From Grimontia marina (GTDB taxonomy: Bacteria > Pseudomonadota > Gammaproteobacteria > Enterobacterales > Vibrionaceae): a stretch of DNA of 64,000 nt. Position 1 is the first letter of the stretch. Each line of letters opens with the position of its first letter. Shown here piece after piece: positions 44,218 through 52,793 of the stretch. A model generated the notes under the pieces. That model saw only the letters and a list, made by a program, of their open reading frames with translations, searched no databases and was not told where the DNA came from. The stretch spans positions 1 to 64,000 of the forward strand of contig NZ_FIZY01000019.1 of the NCBI RefSeq assembly GCF_900060185.1, read 5' to 3'. The translations under genes were made by a program, and so were the position numbers.

Positions 44218-45487
44218 CTTGCTTAACTTCTAATTGCTCACTCTCAGACAACGTCTCTCCCACTAACATCTTTTTCATCACTAATGCTTTCAGTTGCTTA
44301 TCTAAGACATCTAGCTCCTGTTTTGCCTTTTCAACGTCACCATCACTGATCAGTTTTTCAGCAAAAGAAATACGGGCTACCAGCGGAGACAAACTAATCG
44401 CGTAGTTTTCCAGGCCTCTGGCCAATGCTTGAACCTGATCGGCGCGACCACTCTTGGCATACAAGCTGATATTTGCAGCACGGGTCCGAGCGGTTTCGAA
44501 CTTCTCATTCATCGTATCAAATTCTGCAACCAATCCAGACTGCCATTGTTGAAGAGACTTGGCAACTTGTGCCGCTTCCGGTGTATCAGGGAAAAGGTAT
44601 TGAAGACTATCTGCATACTCCATACCCGAAGCATAGTTATCGCCAATCTTCGATGCTGTCAGTATCGAGACTTTATCTGCGTAGCTTGGAAGCAACTGTG
44701 CCTGATATTCCTTTAATGCCTGAGAACCGTATTTCTCGCGGACGGACTGAGCTTCTTCCAAGGAAATCACCTTGGGCTCAACTCCGGCTGTGGTAAGGTC
44801 TGTGAGCGGCGTTTCAGCGCTGCCCTGCACTTCTAATAGTCCATATAGTGAAGCAGCACCAACAAACAGACCACCGATAAAAATCAGTGCGCTGATATTT
44901 TGTTTTTTCACTTCTGCCTCAACGGGAGGAGGCGCGATTGCAATCCCTTTGCTTTGACTCTCTAAACGATCGATATGCTCAAAAATACTAAATCCAAGCA
45001 CGTCTAAATCATCAACTTTATGCCCACCGTTCTTAGAAAGGTTTCTATCGATAGCTTCTAGTGCGCGCTCGCAACGGTATAAATCGCGAAGTTGGCCAAT
45101 GCTGGGGTGAATCGCGCGAACTTCTTCGCCAATGCGACCCAGCATCCAACGATAGAGCTCAGCGCGTTTTGCATGAGGCATGTTCTCATCCTCAGGTGCG
45201 CGCAATACAGCGACCTGAAGCTCTAGACCGTTGGCAAAACCGGATAGGCCCTGCGTTTTCATCGAAGCGACGGTGAAGTAGATAGCAACAAGAAGATCCG
45301 CCCCTTCTTCCGTCGCCACTTTTTCGCAAAGCTCACGAACCTTTGTCCAGTCCGTCGAGCCAGCAAGCGGGTTAAAGCGTCGGTTTATCTCGCTGCGTAT
45401 TTTCTGGTAGTCAGAAGAGTCCCGCAGTTTTGCGCTGTTTTCTGCCAGTTTTACGCCATCGATGTCCGTCAACATCCACTGCGACAC
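44213..45487 (-). CDS. vasL: VasL, T6SS-associated TssA-like protein
   Basis: About 424 residues from the GTG at 45487 (AAGGAC ribosome site); a TTG at 45514 would add nine residues without a site. An ImpA-type N-terminal domain (about residues 10-150: 'SDYQKIRSEINRRFNPLAG', 'VDDLDVLGFSIFEHIDRLE' in outline) is followed by one membrane segment ('ALIFIGGLFVGAASLYGLL', about 200-220) and a helical periplasmic part. VasL caps the V. cholerae-type vas operon and is a TssA-like subclass linked to sheath assembly. Last gene of the cluster; no hcp or vgrG follows. It is separated from tssM by a lone repeat end at 45537-45574. Confidence 0.85.
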   Translation of the reverse strand: MSQWMLTDIDGVKLAENSAKLRDSSDYQKIRSEINRRFNPLAGSTDWTKVRELCEKVATEEGADLLVAIYFTVASMKTQGLSGFANGLELQVAVLRAPEDENMPHAKRAELYRWMLGRIGEEVRAIHPSIGQLRDLYRCERALEAIDRNLSKNGGHKVDDLDVLGFSIFEHIDRLESQSKGIAIAPPPVEAEVKKQNISALIFIGGLFVGAASLYGLLEVQGSAETPLTDLTTAGVEPKVISLEEAQSVREKYGSQALKEYQAQLLPSYADKVSILTASKIGDNYASGMEYADSLQYLFPDTPEAAQVAKSLQQWQSGLVAEFDTMNEKFETARTRAANISLYAKSGRADQVQALARGLENYAISLSPLVARISFAEKLISDGDVEKAKQELDVLDKQLKALVMKKMLVGETLSESEQLEVKQE

Positions 45488-45536
45488 TGTGTTTGTCCTT
45501 GTTTTTATATTCAAGCCGCCGAAGATCTATTGACAA

Positions 45537-45574
45537 TAGGGTCTGTTGACCTTTGGTGGCTTGATTTTGTTGTC
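45537..45574 (+). repeat. Lone end of the MITE-like family between tssM and vasL
   Basis: The sequence TAGGGTCTGTTGACCTTTGG and its continuation match the left end of the element at 5780-5817 at 32 of 38 positions, including a TA start. No partner inverted repeat is seen within the next kilobase, so it is a solo or truncated end. It ends one base short of the tssM stop codon. Confidence 0.65.
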
Positions 45575-45575
45575 T

Positions 45576-48500
45576 TTAGTAAAGGGTTCGCGACAGGTTG
45601 AATCCTCTGAATATCGACGCCGTAAACGGATTGCTGTCTGCCTCAGAATGCAGACGGTACATCACGTTTCCACCATCAATATTAAAGCGGTAATCGACAC
45701 TGGTTGAGCTTGACCCTACAACCTCGGCCTGTTCCAACAAACGGAAGAATGCCCAAGGTCCCCGAATACTGATCCCTCTTGGCGAAGCATTTGCCGCCAC
45801 TGGGATCAGTGTTATTTTGCTTACCGCCGCGTCACGCAATGTGTTGGGCCATACCAACCCCACGTTTTTACGCGGCCCGTGACTGTATTCAACGTACTGG
45901 CCATCAATGTTGATGACGGAGCGCCGTTTGTTCGCGCTAAGCTCAATTGGCTCAAGCGTAAACTCAACATCCAAGATACCCTTGCGATTGAAAAAGGCAC
46001 TTTGAATGGCGCGGGCGCGGTCAATTTGGTTCAGCACATCCTGGCGGATGAGGGTTTTACCCTCTTCTTCTGATGTGAACTCTCCCGTATCCTCAAGGAA
46101 CATGCGTAAGTTGCTTTCATAGAAGTTATTCAAAATACCGTTTGGTGCGAAGAAAGCCTCGAAGTCTTCCAGCGCCACATCTTTCGACGAACGGACATTG
46201 AACGGATAACGGGAGGCGAGTTTACTTTGGAACGGATTAAATACATCTGCCGCCCAGCGTACTTCTAAATAACGAATCGCTTCCTGACGAATCACATACC
46301 AGCTCTCATCAGCCAGTTTCTTCAGCATGATGTCGTAAGGCTGTGGCATGCCAGACGCGATGCGCTGCAACACGTAAATTGGATCTGCGTTGTTCAATGA
46401 AAGACGCGCTTTGGTCGCGTCCAACGCGGCTTTACCCACATCAGGCGCATCGTTGATCGACTTCATGTAGGCAGTCAGTTGGGTAACTGCATCCATCACT
46501 TCATCAAGGTAAATAGGCTTACCCGGCTCTGTTTCAGATAAACCATTCAGTGAGGAGAATTGGTTGTCTACCATTGCAGCAACGCGATAGCGTGGAGACT
46601 TAAGCAATTCTTCTTTTGCTGCATCACCTTCAGGCAAGGCTGGGAACAAGTCTGTGTTATCCGTCACCTCTTCGAGCAAACGGTGCAGCGGCTGATTGTT
46701 ACCCGTAATACTTTCCAACACGAGTACTGCGTTATAGATATCCGGGAAAGATTTCACGTCGATATCGTTGGTCGCACGACGCCAGGTATCAGAATAATCC
46801 GCCACATACAAGCCGCGTATCTTATCTCTCAGCACGCGTTTGTCTTCGTCAGAGAAGTCTATCGATTCGACCTGGCCCAACACCCAGCTGTCAACGAGTG
46901 CCAGTTCAGAGACAGAATCCGATTCAGGAATGAAGTAAGTTTCGAAACCTTTCTTGGTCAGGATACGAGGAATATCAAGATTGTTTGCATCGGAAACGCG
47001 CTCGGTAAAGACCACATCAAACACGGGTCCGATAGAGGTCGCCAAGTTGATTGGCGAACCCAAAATCGCCGTTGATGCCTGCTTAAGGTTACGATAGACA
47101 CGCTGCTCGATTGGCATGCGACTTAACTCGCGCTGGGCGGTGTAAATAAGACCATCATAAGGCGCTAGAACCCTCTCAGCATCCTCCTGACCTTCAACGC
47201 GATCACCCACCAGATCAGTGTGTTCCATCGCGTAGTCTAGATGCTGCATGAGGCGTTCTTGCGTTTCACGGTCACCCTCGTACTGCTCTTGCCATTTACT
47301 GGCAAAGTAATTCTGCACCATGCTTTGATAACGGCCATCGTCGTCCGTCATCATGCGGAAAACGCGCAGCGAACCCAGTTTGTTCTCGTCATCATTAGCA
47401 CCGACTACATCTGCTGCCGCCACTTTCATCAATGCTGGTAGGTAACGGTTTTCAAGCAGACTGAGATACGTGCTTTCGACTTGAGGCCCAATGACATGGC
47501 CTTGGTACAAACCTAAATCTGAAATGAACTTCGGTTTTTCACGGAAGAAACCAAACTCCAGTGTGGCCTGACGAATCGTATCCAACGGCGCGAGGATATC
47601 GACGCCATTGTCGATAATCGCCTCAGACGCATAGTTGTTTTCGTATTCGTTAACCTTGGCTAATACTGCATCCGCCTGTTTAACGTTTTTCAGGTAGTAC
47701 TTGTGCCAGGAACCAATCAACAGTATTGACGCGATACCGCAGGCGACCGCTGACAACATGATCACCCGACGCTTGGTTTTAGCCACACGGAAGTTATCCG
47801 ACGCTAAACCCGCTTCGGGATATATCACCTTATTGAACAGGTTCTGAGTAAAGTAGGTTGTCGAGTTTGCAGCGTTCTGCGCGGTGTTCACCGCATGGGA
47901 AATACCATAGCGACGGGAAGCAGAATCTATAAAGGCATTGGTTGGCACGCCCTGTTGATACACAGAGGTGAAATACACCCCACGCACCAATGCAGATGTA
48001 GAAAATTGATCACTTCCGAACGCATCTTGCAGGAACTGTTTTAACACATCATGCAGCCCTGCCATCTGGCGACTGAAGCTGTAGATTGCGGTACGGTCTT
48101 CACCATCAAAACACTGCATCAAGGCTGTTGGCAGCATCTTGTTAACGCGCTCGACAAACTGCCCGAAGTCTTTATCAAACTCATTTAACCAGCTATCAAG
48201 ATCATCCACGGAATCCAGTGTAAAAGTGAATCCCATGACTTCTTCACGCTCAGCTTTCGAGTAGTTGCGAAAGAAAGGTTCGAAGCCATGAAGCAAGTCG
48301 AGCTTGGTCAGTGATACATACACTGGCAAACGGGTAGAGAGGGTTTCCATCAACTCACGCAAACGTGCACGGATCAGGTTTGCATGTGCGAGACGCTCTG
48401 TTGTCGTTGCAGTTGCAAGCTTCGCCACATCCAGCGCAATCACCACACCATTCAAGGGGCGTCGGCTTCGGGTTTTCTCAAGCCACTTTATAAAGTGGAT

Positions 48501-49121
48501 CCAGAGACGGCGCTCCATCTCCCCTTCACCATCACTGCTGGTTGCACGTTGGGTTAGCAACTCACCATCCGGGTCAATGAGGACCGAGTCATCACCAATC
48601 CACCAGTCGAAAGAAAACGGATTTTCACTTTTCTTGCCCGATGCCCGCATGACAGATGAGAAAACAAAGTTTTGACCTGAACGGTTGATTAGGCTGGTTT
48701 TACCCGCGTTTTCCGGCCCCAGAACTAAATACCATGGCAACGCATAGAGGTAGTTTCGCTTGTTCAGGCTTTTATGTAGTGCCGTCATGACCTGATTGAG
48801 TTCTGCTTCCTGACGCTCTTCATAACGTTGGATAGGGTCTTCCTGAAGCTGACGTTCACGAGCTTGATCTGCATGGTAACTTTTGAGTTTTCGCCACTGC
48901 AGAAAGCCCCAAGCTGCCAACCAGAATAGGGAGAAAATCACGCTGGTAATGAGGCGCGCTGTGATAGGTTCGAGCGGGTGGCTTTCGTCAATTTTAAGCC
49001 ATGGACCTGCCCACCATATCGCGACATTGATCAAGACAAAAATGGTCACCAGCAATATAGGCAACGCCGATTTAATGGCGGGTAACATTTTCAGAAGAAG
49101 CGATTTTAACTTGCTGAACAT
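45576..49121 (-). CDS. tssM: TssM (VasK/IcmF), T6SS inner-membrane channel protein
   Basis: An 1181-residue protein. It has two N-terminal membrane helices (about 20-36 and 57-75), then a cytoplasmic domain with a Walker A motif 'GPENAGKTS' (135-143), a third membrane helix near 450-470, and a long periplasmic region to the C-terminus. The C-terminal beta domain ends 'FRGFNLSRTLY', the usual TssM finish. TssM, TssL and TssJ form the envelope-spanning complex that holds the T6SS baseplate. The start ATG has a GAAAGAA-type site, and the gene follows tssA by 21 bases. Confidence 0.96.
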   Translation of the reverse strand: MFSKLKSLLLKMLPAIKSALPILLVTIFVLINVAIWWAGPWLKIDESHPLEPITARLITSVIFSLFWLAAWGFLQWRKLKSYHADQARERQLQEDPIQRYEERQEAELNQVMTALHKSLNKRNYLYALPWYLVLGPENAGKTSLINRSGQNFVFSSVMRASGKKSENPFSFDWWIGDDSVLIDPDGELLTQRATSSDGEGEMERRLWIHFIKWLEKTRSRRPLNGVVIALDVAKLATATTTERLAHANLIRARLRELMETLSTRLPVYVSLTKLDLLHGFEPFFRNYSKAEREEVMGFTFTLDSVDDLDSWLNEFDKDFGQFVERVNKMLPTALMQCFDGEDRTAIYSFSRQMAGLHDVLKQFLQDAFGSDQFSTSALVRGVYFTSVYQQGVPTNAFIDSASRRYGISHAVNTAQNAANSTTYFTQNLFNKVIYPEAGLASDNFRVAKTKRRVIMLSAVACGIASILLIGSWHKYYLKNVKQADAVLAKVNEYENNYASEAIIDNGVDILAPLDTIRQATLEFGFFREKPKFISDLGLYQGHVIGPQVESTYLSLLENRYLPALMKVAAADVVGANDDENKLGSLRVFRMMTDDDGRYQSMVQNYFASKWQEQYEGDRETQERLMQHLDYAMEHTDLVGDRVEGQEDAERVLAPYDGLIYTAQRELSRMPIEQRVYRNLKQASTAILGSPINLATSIGPVFDVVFTERVSDANNLDIPRILTKKGFETYFIPESDSVSELALVDSWVLGQVESIDFSDEDKRVLRDKIRGLYVADYSDTWRRATNDIDVKSFPDIYNAVLVLESITGNNQPLHRLLEEVTDNTDLFPALPEGDAAKEELLKSPRYRVAAMVDNQFSSLNGLSETEPGKPIYLDEVMDAVTQLTAYMKSINDAPDVGKAALDATKARLSLNNADPIYVLQRIASGMPQPYDIMLKKLADESWYVIRQEAIRYLEVRWAADVFNPFQSKLASRYPFNVRSSKDVALEDFEAFFAPNGILNNFYESNLRMFLEDTGEFTSEEEGKTLIRQDVLNQIDRARAIQSAFFNRKGILDVEFTLEPIELSANKRRSVINIDGQYVEYSHGPRKNVGLVWPNTLRDAAVSKITLIPVAANASPRGISIRGPWAFFRLLEQAEVVGSSSTSVDYRFNIDGGNVMYRLHSEADSNPFTASIFRGFNLSRTLY

Positions 49122-49142
49122 TTCTTTCGATCCCTGCTTAAA

Positions 49143-50543
49143 TTATGACTTCGCAATGTTTTCTAAACGTTGAATCAACGCGGGTTCCCAATCGGTGAGC
49201 GAGGTTTGATTAGCCTGCTCTAAAAGTTGGTGGTACTGCTGATCTGCCATGGCTGATAGCTTATGGCGCTTCATGACATCTGCTGAGAGCATGCGCCAGT
49301 AAAACTGGTCTCTTGGTTCTTTGGACGTCGATAAACCATCGTTGAGCATGGCCAACGCCACTGAAATTCCACCCTCATCTGCAAGAGTGAAAGCCTCCTT
49401 TCGCTTTCCATCCCAATCAGAAGTAGCAGCTGAACCCGTGCTTGTGGTGTCGCCTTCATCTAGCCAGCGGCGTGTTTCTGCTCCAACGTAAGGCATACCT
49501 CCTTTGAAGCTAAGTTCCGCAACCGCAGGTACGCGTTTCACAAAACTACGAACTTCCGAAGCAATGGTATCTGCCCACTCTGTATTTCCGAGCTTTAGCG
49601 CGATGCGATAGCTTAGGAAATGACCGTCAATCCAGTAAGGAGCTACCGTCAGACTTTGCTCTACCTTCCGCCAAAGCGCATGATCCGCACCTCGGCTAAG
49701 TTGGTCCTCATATTCTGAGATACGGTCTGCAGAAACTGGCATGAGTTGTGTTTCACCATTGGCTTCTGCATCCGGTGCAGAGGTGATAGAGAACCAGACC
49801 GCAAAGCGACGGAGGCGCAACGCCAATGCAATGCCGCCATCCAACTCGGAGACAAACTCAGCCACTTTAAGCAGTGTTTGCTTAATAGCGCGGTCAGAGC
49901 AGCCATCAATTTCAAGTTTTGGAGGAGGTGCAATGGTTGAAGACGATACGGTTTCAGAAGGTACCGATGAAGGTGCCTGCTGAACTTGTGGCTCAGGGTT
50001 TGCCAGTTTTCGTTTAAGCAAGGAAGCGATATCTGACACACCTTCTGTAGGCAGATCTTTCTCTTCCGCCGCAGCTTCGAGTTCCGTCAGTGCTTTTTCC
50101 GCTTCTTCTTTCTGATCCACATCGAACATGGAGAAATCGAGCTTCTCGGCCGCTTTCTCGGTTCGCTGAATAATCTGGGAGAAAAATTTACGGCGTGGTA
50201 ATACACCACGAGGGCCCGGAGCGGGATAACAGGTTTCCCAATATGCAGCGATGAAATCGGCCAGAATGAATAATGAAAGTGTGAAACGCTCTGGTGAAGA
50301 CTGATACTGCAAGCACTGGAGAAGATGAGTCAGCAACTTGAGATCTTTGGTTTGAGTCTCAATCAGCTTCATCGCGCTTTGTTCAGCTTCCCCCCACTGC
50401 ACTTCTGCGTGAGAAAGGGAGCCGACTTTCATCATTTGGGTTTCGACAAAATCCAACAATGCATCGTCGAGCAAACGTTCGCCGACCGGATTTTCTCCGG
50501 CAATCGGTTTAGCGACTCTTTCTCGGTAGGTTTGCATATCCAT
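49143..50543 (-). CDS. tssA: TssA (VasJ), T6SS sheath-assembly cap protein
   Basis: A 466-residue protein. The N-terminal ImpA domain shows 'YRERVAKPIAGENPVGERLLDDALLDFVE' in outline and 'LADFIAAYWETCYPAPGPRG', followed by a C-terminal helical domain ('WDGKRKEAFTLADEGGISVALAMLN'). The family caps the growing sheath. I start at the ATG at 50543, which has a GGGGAG site; an ATG at 50567 would overlap the vasI gene by 13 bases. Confidence 0.93.
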   Translation of the reverse strand: MDMQTYRERVAKPIAGENPVGERLLDDALLDFVETQMMKVGSLSHAEVQWGEAEQSAMKLIETQTKDLKLLTHLLQCLQYQSSPERFTLSLFILADFIAAYWETCYPAPGPRGVLPRRKFFSQIIQRTEKAAEKLDFSMFDVDQKEEAEKALTELEAAAEEKDLPTEGVSDIASLLKRKLANPEPQVQQAPSSVPSETVSSSTIAPPPKLEIDGCSDRAIKQTLLKVAEFVSELDGGIALALRLRRFAVWFSITSAPDAEANGETQLMPVSADRISEYEDQLSRGADHALWRKVEQSLTVAPYWIDGHFLSYRIALKLGNTEWADTIASEVRSFVKRVPAVAELSFKGGMPYVGAETRRWLDEGDTTSTGSAATSDWDGKRKEAFTLADEGGISVALAMLNDGLSTSKEPRDQFYWRMLSADVMKRHKLSAMADQQYHQLLEQANQTSLTDWEPALIQRLENIAKS

Positions 50544-50554
50544 GATTTGCTCCC

Positions 50555-51238
50555 CTACCAACGACATGTCTGGCGCATGGGTTTGATGCTCTCACGCAAG
50601 TCGGCAGTATCAAACGTCAGGTTACCGATCGCTCCCAAATCAGAGCGAAGTACCGCACGCTGACCAGACATCAAGACCTTCATCACATCGATAGCCGGAA
50701 TACCACGACCAGCGCGCATGATGTTGCCTGTATCATCGCTCAACCAACGCTGAGTGACATTGTAACTTCCAGAAGCAATGACTTCTGCTTTGCCTTCTGA
50801 CGTTGCATTCGGCAAAATCAGCTCAACCCGGCTGATGTTGTCAATGCAACTGAACATCAGGATTGGCATTTCATTTTTTTTCTGGTTTCTGTCAGGTAGC
50901 GCCGTCGCTGTCATCCAAATGCCTGATTTGGGTTCAGCCAGATTAGCATAGCTAAGAGTAAAGCCTGTTTCCTCTTCACTTTTCTCAGATTCGCTCTGTT
51001 TTGCGCGTTCCCAAGCCTCTGGTTTTTGCACGATGGTTGCTGCGTTGGAATGACCCGAAACTGGTGTTTTGAACACCTCATCAAAACAAGCCAATCGATC
51101 TAATCTTGCGGAAATCAATGTACATGCCCAAGCACTTTCAAACAGTGTCGTATTGTCCGTGTCACTTGCCGGGGCGTTGAAGCTGGAAAGCGTCAGCCCA
51201 GCCATCATTAGGCATAAAGAGATTGGTCGGTACGTCAT
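50555..51238 (-). CDS. vasI: VasI/TagO-type T6SS-associated protein
   Basis: A 227-residue exported protein. A signal peptide ('MTYRPISLCLMMAGLTLSSF...APAS') is followed by 'WACTLISARLDRLACFDEVF', the 'A-x-R-L-x-C-y-D' motif of the VasI/TagO family (VCA0118 position), and a beta-rich domain with a Cys pair. The ATG at 51238 sits two bases after the vasH stop and has a GGAG site in the vasH 3' end. Its function is poorly defined in T6SS loci. Confidence 0.85.
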   Translation of the reverse strand: MTYRPISLCLMMAGLTLSSFNAPASDTDNTTLFESAWACTLISARLDRLACFDEVFKTPVSGHSNAATIVQKPEAWERAKQSESEKSEEETGFTLSYANLAEPKSGIWMTATALPDRNQKKNEMPILMFSCIDNISRVELILPNATSEGKAEVIASGSYNVTQRWLSDDTGNIMRAGRGIPAIDVMKVLMSGQRAVLRSDLGAIGNLTFDTADLRESIKPMRQTCRW

Positions 51239-51239
51239 A

Positions 51240-52790
51240 TCAGTCAATCTCCATTTTCAGGCACTTATGGGCCAGAGTACGTTTCGGTAAACCAAGGCTT
51301 TCAGCCGCTTTTGAGCGGTCACCGCCATAACTGGATAAGCGATAGCGAATCACACTGCTTTCGAAATTCTGCACTGCCGCCTTGAGGTTATTAATGTCGT
51401 CAATATCCACACCGATATAACTCTCAGAATTCACATCGTCAGAATTCGCAGCGACTGGGCTGGTTTGCTGCAGTACACGACCGCTGAAGCTAGAAGGTGT
51501 AATTTCTTCTCCATTCGCTGTCAGCGCACAGGCGTATTCAATAAGATTTCTCAATTCACGCACATTCCCCGGGAAGTTATGCCGATTCAGTAAATCCAAA
51601 GCGGCATAGCGAATACCGGCGATGTGCACGCCTTCTTGGTTGTTGTATTCAGCAATGAAGTGTTTACAAAGCTCTGGGATGTCTTCTTTGCGGATTTTTA
51701 GCTCCGGCATAAAAACCGGGAACTGATTCAGACGGTAGTAAAGGTCTCGGCGGAAACTACCCTCTTCAGCTTTTTGTTCCATCGCCACATGTGTCGCCGC
51801 AACTAATCTGAAATCTGCATTCACTTCGCTGGAAGCACCTACTGGACGGTAGGTGCGGGTTTCCAGCACACGCAGTAGTTTGGCTTGCAGTGCCAACGGC
51901 ATGTCACCAATTTCATCAAGGAACAATGTTCCGCCTTGCGCATCAGCAATTAGCCCCTGTTTCGCTCGGTCAGCACCGGAGAATGCGCCTTTTGCATGAC
52001 CAAACAACTCACTTTCCAGCAGATTTTCAGGAATCGCCGCACAGTTGATGGCGATAAACGGTCTTTCACTGCGGTCTGAAAGTTCATGTACTGCGCGGGC
52101 AACCAGTTCTTTACCCGTTCCCGTGTCACCACAAATCAGTACATTCAGCGAAGATTGCGCCACAGTGACAACCTTTTCGCGCATTTCTTGCATCAATCGG
52201 CTTCCGCCAATTAGGACGTTTTTCAGCTCATAAGCTTGTTCTCGCTTCTGCTCATCGTTGCGAATACGCTTGATGGACGAACTGAGCGCTGAAATCTGGC
52301 GATGCTCCTCACCTAAATCCTGAATAATCTGACTTTGGTTAATGAAGATCTCGCAAATGCTTTGCCACTGAGGATCAGCCAACAAACTGCTCAGCTGATG
52401 AGAAGAACCTGTGATGGTCAGAATCGCTTTGGTTTTTCTCGCGCCCGGCGGAAGCGGCATCACCAAGACACTTTCACCGCGCTTGCGATGATTCATGAGC
52501 TCAACGAAAACCGTATTTTCCTGCCAGTAATTTAACTTGGTTGGATCCAGCAGCATGGCTGACGAGGATTGGAAAACATGCGCAAACGGATGGCCGAAGT
52601 CATCTACTTCCCACTCAAAATGCTGGTCATTGTCTTTTGCACATAGCTTTCTGCCTTGCTGGCAAGGAAGCATAACCCACACGTTGCTGATCTGCAGGTT
52701 TGATTTCAACGCATCAACAAAGGTGTCCGTGAGCGTTTGCTGATCACGGATACCGGAAAGTGTTGCTGCCAGTGAAAGCCAATCTGCCAT
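51240..52790 (-). CDS. vasH: VasH, sigma-54-dependent T6SS activator
   Basis: A 516-residue enhancer-binding protein. It has an N-terminal GAF-like sensing domain (about 1-170) and an AAA+ sigma-54 interaction domain with Walker A 'GDTGTGKELVARA' (about 220), a GAFSGA loop near 265 (GAFTGA variant, Thr to Ser), Walker B 'GTLFLDEIGDMP' and 'FPGNVRELRNL'. A Fis-type helix-turn-helix closes it at the C-terminus ('SKAAESLGLPKRTLAHK'). VasH switches on hcp and vgrG operons with RpoN in V. cholerae. Here it lies between clpV and vasI. Confidence 0.94.
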   Translation of the reverse strand: MADWLSLAATLSGIRDQQTLTDTFVDALKSNLQISNVWVMLPCQQGRKLCAKDNDQHFEWEVDDFGHPFAHVFQSSSAMLLDPTKLNYWQENTVFVELMNHRKRGESVLVMPLPPGARKTKAILTITGSSHQLSSLLADPQWQSICEIFINQSQIIQDLGEEHRQISALSSSIKRIRNDEQKREQAYELKNVLIGGSRLMQEMREKVVTVAQSSLNVLICGDTGTGKELVARAVHELSDRSERPFIAINCAAIPENLLESELFGHAKGAFSGADRAKQGLIADAQGGTLFLDEIGDMPLALQAKLLRVLETRTYRPVGASSEVNADFRLVAATHVAMEQKAEEGSFRRDLYYRLNQFPVFMPELKIRKEDIPELCKHFIAEYNNQEGVHIAGIRYAALDLLNRHNFPGNVRELRNLIEYACALTANGEEITPSSFSGRVLQQTSPVAANSDDVNSESYIGVDIDDINNLKAAVQNFESSVIRYRLSSYGGDRSKAAESLGLPKRTLAHKCLKMEID

Positions 52791-52793
52791 CGC

